From Clostridiaceae bacterium AM27-36LB (GTDB taxonomy: Bacteria; Bacillota; Clostridia; Lachnospirales; Lachnospiraceae): a stretch of DNA of 64,000 nt. The stretch covers positions 124,001-188,000 of the forward strand of contig QUJQ01000001.1 in assembly GCA_003480725.1 (NCBI GenBank), in the 5' to 3' direction. The notes beneath the pieces were generated by a model. It was not told where the DNA came from. It saw only the letters and a program-made list of their open reading frames with translations, and ran no database searches. Numbering within the stretch: position 1 is the stretch's first letter; every line of letters begins with the position of its first letter. This document shows positions 58,385 to 64,000 of the stretch, one piece after another. The position numbers and the translations under genes were made by a program.

Positions 58385-58410
58385 TCTCTAACCTCCGTGT
58401 GCCTACGAAT
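58385..58410 (+). other. Right attachment site of the prophage
   Basis: Prophage arm CTAACCTCCGTGTGCCTAC then GAAT and cotJC sequence. With the left arm (GTGCACACGGACGGTAG) it forms an imperfect palindrome around the crossover. Confidence 0.75.
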
Positions 58411-58835
58411 TAGCCCATCTTGAAATGATTTGTACCATTGTTTATCAGCTGACCAAGAATATGACCATAGAAGAATTAAAGGCATCTGGTTTTGATAAAT
58501 ATTATGTGGATCACACAGCAGCACTATGGCCACAGGCAGCAGGTGGAATTCCCTTCAATGCCTGTGAGTTCCAGTCCAAGGGAGATGTGATCACAGATCT
58601 TCATGAGGATCTCGCAGCAGAACAGAAAGCAAGAACCACATATGACAACCTGCTTCGGTTGGTCAAAGACCCGGAAGTGGCAGATCCGTTACGTTTTCTG
58701 AGGGAGAGAGAAATTGTTCATTATCAGAGATTTGGAGAATGTTTAAGAATCACACAGGAACATCTGGATGCGAAGAACTTCTATATTATGAATCCTGAAT
58801 TTGATACGGGAATCCAGGGAAATTGTAAGAATTAA
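58407..58835 (+). CDS. cotJC: cotJC, third piece (C-terminal 142 codons)
   Basis: In frame from GAA-TTA: ELAHLEMICTIVYQLTKNMT...DHTAALWPQAAGGIPFNACEFQSKGDVITDLHEDLAAEQKARTTYDNLLRL...REREIVHYQRFGE, ending GNCKN. It contains the His of EExxH, the central HEDLAAEQ ligand region and the late ExxH of the manganese-catalase fold. There is no promoter or proper start here, so the piece is silent unless both elements are removed. Joined to codons 1-65 it gives a standard CotJC of 206 residues. Confidence 0.93.
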   Translation, partial: ELAHLEMICTIVYQLTKNMTIEELKASGFDKYYVDHTAALWPQAAGGIPFNACEFQSKGDVITDLHEDLAAEQKARTTYDNLLRLVKDPEVADPLRFLREREIVHYQRFGECLRITQEHLDAKNFYIMNPEFDTGIQGNCKN

Positions 58836-58938
58836 ATTGTGCAGGCCTGGATATACGTTGTTGTGACTACAAGCAGTAGAGTAACATTTTATGATGAAGA
58901 TCAGTACAGGATGCAACACGAAATGCAACATAAAAATA

Positions 58939-58966
58939 AAAAACCCCGAGATTTCGGGGTTTTTTG
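58939..58966. terminator. Bidirectional terminator between cotJC and tRNA-Leu
   Basis: AAAACCCCGA-N4-TCGGGGTTTTTT; both strands end in a T run. Closes the cotJ operon and the minus-strand tRNA. Confidence 0.85.
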
Positions 58967-58968
58967 TA

Positions 58969-59051
58969 TGCAGGAGATGGGACTTGAACCCACACGAAGT
59001 CACCCTCGTCAGATTTTGAGTCTGATGCGTCTGCCATTCCGCCACTCCTGC
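58969..59051 (-). tRNA. tRNA-Leu (CAA)
   Basis: 83-nt class II cloverleaf on the minus strand: acceptor GCAGGAG/CTCCTGC, D arm with AATGGCAGACGC, anticodon stem TCAGA/TCTGA with loop CTCAAAA, long variable arm, T arm GTGGG-TTCAAGT-CCCAT (one G-T pair). Discriminator A. It is outside the prophage, whose right end lies in cotJC. Confidence 0.93.
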
Positions 59052-59127
59052 GCATCTAACTCTGATATTCTATCACAGGTTTCTTCAAAGTTCAAGTGTT
59101 TATTTCCAACTAAGCATTATTTTTTAG

Positions 59128-60414
59128 TTATTTATCAGCAATCAGTTTATTCAAGGTTTCGCCGATCTCAAAGCAATCAAAGGTTGCGAAGTAGTCATGC
59201 AGGGTCTCAGCTCTGCGGATCAGCTGTACACTGCCGTTTTCTTTTAACAGAAGTTCAGCAGAGCGTAATTTGCCGTTGTAGTTATACCCCATGGAATGTC
59301 CGTGAGCACCAGCATCATGGATGAAGAGGTAATCGCCCTTGTCGATCTTCGGAAGTTTGCGGTCAACAGCGAATTTATCACAGTTCTCACAGAGGGATCC
59401 GGTTACATCATAAGTATGATCGCAAGGCTCATTTTCTTTGCCAAGGACGGTAATGTGATGATAAGCACCGTAGATCGCCGGACGCATCAGGTTAGCTGCG
59501 CAGGCATCTACACCGATATACTCCTTGTAAGTATGTTTTTCATGGATGGCTTTGGTGATCAGTCCGTCATAAGGACCAGTCATAAAACGACCAAGCTCGG
59601 TACACAGGGATACATCCCCCATTCCGGCCGGAATGAGAACCTCGTCATATACTTTATGAACTCCTTCACCGATAACCATAATATCATTCGGCTCCTGATC
59701 CGGGGTATACGGGATACCGATTCCACCGGACAGGTTGATGAAGGTAATGTGTGCACCGGTTTTCTCTTTTAATTTGACAGCCAGTTCAAAGAGAACCTTT
59801 GCAAGCATTGGATAGTATTCGTTCGTTACAGTATTGCTGGCAAGAAATGCATGGATACCGAAGTTCTCCACACCTTTGGATTTCATGATACGAAATGCCT
59901 CGGTAATCTGTTCTTCGGTCATACCGTATTTAGAATCACCAGGATTGTCCATGATTCCGTTGCTCATTTTAAAATATCCGCCTGGATTGAAACGGCAGCT
60001 CATAGTCTTAGGAAGATATCCTACGGATTTTTCCACGGCTTCAATATGAGTAATATCATCCAGGTTAATGATTCCTCCAAGTTTTTCACACAGCGCGAAT
60101 TCATTCAGCGGTGTGTCGTTGGAAGAAAACATAATGTCATGTCCAGTAATCCCAACAGCCTCGGACAGAAGCAGCTCTGCTTCTGATGAACAATCACTTC
60201 CACAACCGTATTCTTTCAAAATGCTCATCAGAAATGGGTTAGGAGTTGCTTTGACGGCAAAATATTCTTTATATCCCGGATTCCAGGAAAATGCCTCATA
60301 CAGACGCTTGGCATTTTCACGGAGACCTTTTTCATCATACAGATGGAAAGGAGTCGGGTAGGTTTTGACGATTTCTTCAATCTGTTCTTTGGTTACAAAA
60401 GGTACTTTTTTCAT
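59128..60414 (-). CDS. lysA: Diaminopimelate decarboxylase
   Basis: 428 residues, PLP-dependent fold-III decarboxylase making lysine from meso-diaminopimelate. The PLP lysine lies in YFAVKATPNP (Lys55); NLSGGIGIPY binds the phosphate; ELGRFMTGPYDGLITKAI, CENCDKFAVDR (catalytic Cys region) and HDAGAHGHSMGYNYNG are conserved. It belongs to the long clostridial subgroup, and a related amino acid decarboxylase activity cannot be excluded. GAGGAGC upstream. Stands alone between two tRNA genes. Confidence 0.88.
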   Translation of the reverse strand: MKKVPFVTKEQIEEIVKTYPTPFHLYDEKGLRENAKRLYEAFSWNPGYKEYFAVKATPNPFLMSILKEYGCGSDCSSEAELLLSEAVGITGHDIMFSSNDTPLNEFALCEKLGGIINLDDITHIEAVEKSVGYLPKTMSCRFNPGGYFKMSNGIMDNPGDSKYGMTEEQITEAFRIMKSKGVENFGIHAFLASNTVTNEYYPMLAKVLFELAVKLKEKTGAHITFINLSGGIGIPYTPDQEPNDIMVIGEGVHKVYDEVLIPAGMGDVSLCTELGRFMTGPYDGLITKAIHEKHTYKEYIGVDACAANLMRPAIYGAYHHITVLGKENEPCDHTYDVTGSLCENCDKFAVDRKLPKIDKGDYLFIHDAGAHGHSMGYNYNGKLRSAELLLKENGSVQLIRRAETLHDYFATFDCFEIGETLNKLIADK

Positions 60415-60507
60415 ATGTGTTTGCTCCTCGTAAATGCGTGGTAAATGATTTTGACAAAATTTATTTGATTAACTTATGGGGGATTGTTAGGATTCTGTCA
60501 AGTAACA

Positions 60508-60540
60508 GAAAAGGGAGCCTACATTGTTTGTAGACCCCCT
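60508..60540 (-). terminator. Terminator after tRNA-Pro (minus strand)
   Basis: Minus strand GGGGGTCTACA-AACAA-TGTAGGCTCCC followed by TTTT. Placed directly downstream of the tRNA gene. Confidence 0.6.
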
Positions 60541-60576
60541 CCTTGGAGTGAAGCTACGATCGGCAGCCTCTTGAAA

Positions 60577-60651
60577 TCGGGGTAACAGGATTCGAACCTG
60601 CGACCTCACGGCCCCCAGCCGTGCGCTCTAGCCAAACTGAGCCATACCCCG
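60577..60651 (-). tRNA. tRNA-Pro (GGG)
   Basis: 75-nt cloverleaf on the minus strand: acceptor CGGGGTA/TACCCCG, D arm GCTC-AGTTTGGCTA-GAGC, anticodon stem CACGG/CCGTG with loop CTGGGGG, T arm GCAGG-TTCGAAT-CCTGT. Discriminator A. Confidence 0.92.
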
Positions 60652-60724
60652 ATAACGCAACTAATTATATTATAGATATGTGGAAAAAGCAAGTACAAAA
60701 TTTCCCATAATACAAAACGCCTGG

Positions 60725-60753
60725 TTGCATTGCATTCCACGTTTGGGTATAAT
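60725..60753 (+). promoter_or_regulatory. Sigma-A promoter of the zf-HC2/polA/coaE operon
   Basis: TTGCAT, 17 bases, TATAAT; start codon about 30 bases downstream. Confidence 0.6.
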
Positions 60754-60782
60754 AAGCACATATGAGGACAGGAGCGATCGTT

Positions 60783-61109
60783 ATGAACTGTAAACAGGTA
60801 CAGCGGCAGTTGGTATCCTATATCAACGGTGAGCTGGAGGAAAAAGAAGAGGAAGAATTCGTAAAGCATATCCGGCATTGCCCGGAGTGTTATGAAGAAC
60901 TGGAAGTCTATTCCACTGTTTTTGCCGGTATTCGGCAGTTGGACGGCGCAGAAGAAGAGATTGATTACCGCACATTGGTGGAGGATTATCTGGAAACGTC
61001 AGAGGAAGATGCGAAAGACGAACATTTTCTGTCTACCTATGTGTTTTTGCTGCGCATTGTGGTTACGGTGTTGTTGTTCTACATGATCGTGAGGTGCTTT
61101 TTAGGATGA
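60783..61109 (+). CDS. zf-HC2 (anti-sigma-type) membrane protein
   Basis: 108 residues. The N-terminal zinc motif of ZAS anti-sigma factors is present: His29-x3-Cys33-x2-Cys36 with Cys3 nearby. A single membrane helix (LRIVVTVLLFYMIVRCFLG) ends the protein with no outside domain. No sigma factor gene is adjacent. AGGAGC seven bases before the chosen ATG. Its stop overlaps the polA start. Confidence 0.78.
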   Translation: MNCKQVQRQLVSYINGELEEKEEEEFVKHIRHCPECYEELEVYSTVFAGIRQLDGAEEEIDYRTLVEDYLETSEEDAKDEHFLSTYVFLLRIVVTVLLFYMIVRCFLG

Positions 61110-63637
61110 GTGAAAAAATAGTTTTAATTGATGGTCATAGTATTATTAACCGTGCTTTTTATGGAGTGCCGGATCTGACCAATTCTGAAGGACTCCATAC
61201 CAATGCAATCTATGGATTTTTGAATATTATGTTTCGGATTCTGGATGAGGAGAAGCCGGATTATCTGGCAGTTGCATTTGATCTGAAGGCTCCAACCTTC
61301 CGCCATCAGATGTATGATGCTTATAAAGGAACGAGAAAACCCATGCCGGAAGAATTGCGGGAGCAGGTTCCGGTATTAAAGGAAGTTCTGCAGGCTATGG
61401 GTATTCCGCTTTTGATGAAAGAAGGATTTGAGGCTGATGATCTCCTTGGAACGGCGGCGAGAGTCAGTGAGGAAAAAGGAATCAGCGCTGTTATTGTATC
61501 TGGTGACAGGGATCTGTTGCAGCTGGCAACGGACAATGTGTTGATCCGGATGCCAAAGACCAAAAGAGGAACCACAGAGATTGAAAATTATTATGCGGCT
61601 GACGTGAAGGAAGCTTATCAGGTGAATCCGCCTCAGATCATTGAACTGAAGGCATTGATGGGTGATGCTTCTGATAATATTCCGGGTGTGCCGGGGATCG
61701 GTGAAAAAACGGCAACTAATCTGATCGTAGCATATGGTTCTATTGAAAATGCTTATGCACATGTGGAAGAGATCAAGCCAAATCGTGCAAAAGAAGCTCT
61801 TCGTAACCATTATGACATGGCTAAGATGAGTAAAAAGCTTGCAACCATCTGTGTGCAGGCTCCATTAGAACTGTCATGGGAAAATGCAAAGCTTACCAAT
61901 CTTTATACGCCAGAAGTGTATGAGTGGTTCAAAAAGCTGAATTTTAAAAAGCTTCTGTCCAGATTTGATTTGACAGGAACGGAACTTCCTTCAGTGCCGG
62001 AAGTGAAGCGGGTAACAGAGCTAGGCGAGGCGGAAAGCATTTTTGCAAAGGCAGCAGACCAGGATCGCCTGGCGTTTGAAATCTGTCAGTCCAAGGATGA
62101 ATTTGGCATCTCTCTGGCACTGTCCGAACAGGAAGTTTATTATTTGGCAGCAGAAGGATTTCTGACCGAGGAATACCTGACAGATCATATGACACAAGTG
62201 GTGGAACAGGTGCCTTTGTGTGCGGCTTCGGACGTGAAAAAACTGTTGAAAATGGTTCATCCGGTACACAGAGAGCATTTCTTCGATATTGAAATTGCAG
62301 CATATCTGATCAATCCGCTGATCAGCAGCTACGCACATGAGGATCTGGGAACACCTCATGCGGCATTGACCACGTTGAAAAAACTGCCGGAATTATTGAA
62401 TAAGCTTGATGAAATGGAAATGCGCTCTTTGTTTGATGAGGTTGAGATGCCATTGGTATTTACCTTGTTTGATATGGAGCAGGAAGGGATGCGAGTCAAT
62501 GCAGAAGAACTGAAAGCATATGGCGAAGCACTGGTGGACAAGATCAGTGCATTGGAAAAGAGCATTCATGAGGCAGCGGGAGAAGAATTCAATATCAATT
62601 CCCCAAAGCAGCTTGGTGTGATCCTGTTTGAAAAGCTGGGCATGAAGGGTGGTAAGAAGACCAAGACCGGTTATTCTACTTCTGCGGAAGTGCTTGATAA
62701 ACTGGCACCGGAACATCCGATAGTTCGGGATATTCTGGAATACCGACAGCTTACCAAATTAAAATCCACCTATGCAGATGGCCTGGCAGGATGCATTGCA
62801 GCAGATGGTCGGATTCATAGTAGTTTCAATCAGACGATTACGGCAACCGGTCGGATCAGCAGTACAGAGCCGAATCTTCAGAATATTCCGGTTCGTATGG
62901 AACTGGGACGTCTGATCCGAAAGGTATTTATTCCATCGGATGGTTATGTATTTGTGGATGCAGATTACTCTCAGATCGAACTGCGTGTGCTGGCACATAT
63001 GTCAGGTGATGAGAAGCTGATCGAAGCTTATAGACAGGCAGAGGATATTCACCGGATTACAGCTTCTCAGGTATTTCATGTGCCGTTTGATGAAGTAACA
63101 CCACTTCAGAGAAGAAATGCAAAAGCAGTAAATTTTGGAATTGTTTATGGCATCAGTTCCTTTGGCCTGTCGCAGGATCTGAGCATTTCTACGAAGGAAG
63201 CAAAGGAATATATTGACCGGTATTTTGAAACTTATCCTGGAATCAAGGTATTTCTTGATAAGCTGGTACAGGATGCAAAAGAGCAGGGATATGTGACTAC
63301 CATGTTTGGAAGACGCAGACCGGTGCCGGAACTGAAATCTTCTAATTTTATGCAGCGTTCCTTTGGTGAACGTGTAGCTATGAACTCTCCGATCCAGGGT
63401 ACGGCTGCAGATATTATCAAGATTGCCATGAACCGGGTTCATGACCGTCTGCTAAGAGAAGGGCTGGAGTCCCGCCTGATCCTTCAGGTGCACGATGAAC
63501 TTTTGATAGAAGCAAAATTGTCGGAAGCAGATCAGGTGGAGCAGATCTTACGGGAAGAGATGCAGCAGGCGGCAGATCTTCAGGTTCCGTTGGAAATTGA
63601 TCTGCATAGAGGAAATAACTGGTATGAGGCGAAATAA
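61106..63637 (+). CDS. polA: DNA polymerase I
   Basis: 843 residues. N-terminal 5'-nuclease domain (LIDGHSIINRAFYGVP; GVPGIGEKTATNL helix-hairpin-helix), a degenerate 3'-5' exonuclease-like domain (FDIEIAAYLINPL), and family A polymerase domain with TATGRISSTEPNLQNIP, DADYSQIELR (motif A), RRNAKAVNFGIVYGIS (motif B) and QVHDELLIEA (motif C). Functions in Okazaki fragment processing and repair. The ATG at 61106 overlaps the previous stop; coaE follows immediately. Confidence 0.96.
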   Translation: MSEKIVLIDGHSIINRAFYGVPDLTNSEGLHTNAIYGFLNIMFRILDEEKPDYLAVAFDLKAPTFRHQMYDAYKGTRKPMPEELREQVPVLKEVLQAMGIPLLMKEGFEADDLLGTAARVSEEKGISAVIVSGDRDLLQLATDNVLIRMPKTKRGTTEIENYYAADVKEAYQVNPPQIIELKALMGDASDNIPGVPGIGEKTATNLIVAYGSIENAYAHVEEIKPNRAKEALRNHYDMAKMSKKLATICVQAPLELSWENAKLTNLYTPEVYEWFKKLNFKKLLSRFDLTGTELPSVPEVKRVTELGEAESIFAKAADQDRLAFEICQSKDEFGISLALSEQEVYYLAAEGFLTEEYLTDHMTQVVEQVPLCAASDVKKLLKMVHPVHREHFFDIEIAAYLINPLISSYAHEDLGTPHAALTTLKKLPELLNKLDEMEMRSLFDEVEMPLVFTLFDMEQEGMRVNAEELKAYGEALVDKISALEKSIHEAAGEEFNINSPKQLGVILFEKLGMKGGKKTKTGYSTSAEVLDKLAPEHPIVRDILEYRQLTKLKSTYADGLAGCIAADGRIHSSFNQTITATGRISSTEPNLQNIPVRMELGRLIRKVFIPSDGYVFVDADYSQIELRVLAHMSGDEKLIEAYRQAEDIHRITASQVFHVPFDEVTPLQRRNAKAVNFGIVYGISSFGLSQDLSISTKEAKEYIDRYFETYPGIKVFLDKLVQDAKEQGYVTTMFGRRRPVPELKSSNFMQRSFGERVAMNSPIQGTAADIIKIAMNRVHDRLLREGLESRLILQVHDELLIEAKLSEADQVEQILREEMQQAADLQVPLEIDLHRGNNWYEAK

Positions 63638-64000
63638 ATGAAGATCATTGGAGTGACCGGAGGCGTAGGAGCAGGGAAAAGCACGGTGCTTGATTATTTG
63701 AAGGAAACCTATCATGCCCACCTGATCCTGGCTGATCTGGTGGGACATGAAGTCATGGAGCCGGGGCTTTCGGCTTATGATGCGATTATAGAAACCTTTG
63801 GCAGAGAGATTCTGAGTGAGGATCAGACCATTGACCGAAAGAAGCTTGGAGATATTGTATTTCATAAGGAAGAGATGCGCCAGAAGCTTAACGCCATCGT
63901 TCATCCGGCTGTAAAACAGGAGATTCTCAGGAGGATTGAACAGGCAAAGTTGGAGAATGTGTCATATACAGTGGTAGAAGCCGCATTATTTCTGGAAGAA
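63638..64000 (+). CDS. coaE: Dephospho-CoA kinase (5' part)
   Basis: First 121 codons; the gene runs off the window. P-loop GVTGGVGAGKST at residues 5-16, then LADLVGHEVMEPG and VHPAV, all typical of CoaE, which phosphorylates dephospho-CoA in the last step of CoA synthesis. One base separates it from the polA stop, the polA-coaE order being common in Firmicutes. Confidence 0.95.
   Translation, partial: MKIIGVTGGVGAGKSTVLDYLKETYHAHLILADLVGHEVMEPGLSAYDAIIETFGREILSEDQTIDRKKLGDIVFHKEEMRQKLNAIVHPAVKQEILRRIEQAKLENVSYTVVEAALFLEE

Larger units (their letters stand above)
21949..58410. mobile_element. Intervening element 2 in cotJC: siphovirus-like prophage
   Basis: About 36.46 kb between GAAT at 21949-21952 and GAAT at 58407-58410. 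Joining the outer sequences gives ...DIGTEE-LAHLEM, the expected CotJC sequence. Contents are a full temperate phage: serine recombinase, repressor/Cro, replication genes, terminase, head, tail, lysis. No obvious broken structural gene was seen, so it may be inducible. The position matches SPbeta- and skin-like elements that interrupt sporulation genes. Confidence 0.92.

Noticed and set aside
58969..59051. tRNA-Leu as the prophage attachment site
   Set aside because: It is close to the right end, but the prophage/host boundary is fixed inside cotJC by the protein frame, and no repeat of the tRNA end occurs at 21.9 kb.

Overview
The window reads as a chromosome segment of a spore-forming gut Firmicute of the Lachnospiraceae type. 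The support is the cotJABC spore-coat operon, a class I fumarase with separate alpha and beta genes, a giant two-activase CoA-dehydratase-like protein, strong AGGAGG ribosome binding sites, and phage genes of the kind common in Blautia/Dorea-like hosts. The genus cannot be fixed from sequence reading alone.

Layout. 1-3.6 kb: end of fumarase alpha, fumarase beta, a DUF1275 membrane protein and a convergent MATE exporter. 3.6-8.9 kb: DUF3006, DUF1810 and an AlkD-like DNA repair protein, then a LysR regulator, a short Met/Cys-rich leader peptide with a terminator, and the methionine ABC transporter genes metN, metI and metQ. 9.3-11.5 kb: an AT-rich accessory patch (EEP-family nuclease/phosphatase, XRE regulator, lipoprotein). 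11.9-16.1 kb: the 1408-residue activase-like protein. 16.3-17.2 kb: a rhomboid-like membrane protein. 17.27 kb: the cotJ operon begins. 58.4-64 kb: chromosome again, with the end of cotJC, tRNA-Leu, lysA, tRNA-Pro, a zf-HC2 membrane protein, polA and the start of coaE. Three copies of a long hairpin family with conserved internal blocks sit at gene ends around 1.7, 9.0 and 11.6 kb.

The central feature is that cotJC (manganese-catalase-like spore coat protein) is split into three in-frame pieces: 17733-17819, 21844-21951 and 58407-58835. Joining them gives a normal 206-residue CotJC. Two different intervening elements separate the pieces. Element 1 (about 4.0 kb) carries trkA, trkH and a short serine recombinase, bounded by a 14-bp direct repeat. 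Element 2 (about 36.5 kb) is a complete siphovirus-like prophage with a large serine recombinase, ending at a GAAT shared by both sides. Both recombinase genes flank the small middle piece. The element 1 recombinase is preceded by a near-consensus sigma-E-type (mother-cell) promoter. This suggests a double version of the sigK/skin type of developmental gene rearrangement, in which both elements must leave the mother-cell chromosome before cotJC is restored.

The prophage runs in normal siphovirus order: recombinase, repressor/ImmA, Cro-like gene, small early genes, Gp157, Sak4-like ATPase, SSB-like protein, primase, DUF927 helicase, an iteron-rich candidate origin, nuclease, helicase, late regulator, tRNA-fMet-like gene, terminase, portal, MuF-type minor capsid protein, Prp protease, scaffold, capsid, connectors, tail tube, tape measure, distal tail proteins, holin and endolysin. 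Two systems stand out. First, a four-cassette invertible array (shufflon) behind the last tail protein gene: four copies of a 16-bp site encode the same QNKNF junction, each leads into a different C-terminal module, and a tyrosine recombinase gene lies in the middle. Second, a phage Prp protease sits directly upstream of scaffold, capsid and tail-tube proteins that all begin with an LQxFA cleavage-like motif.
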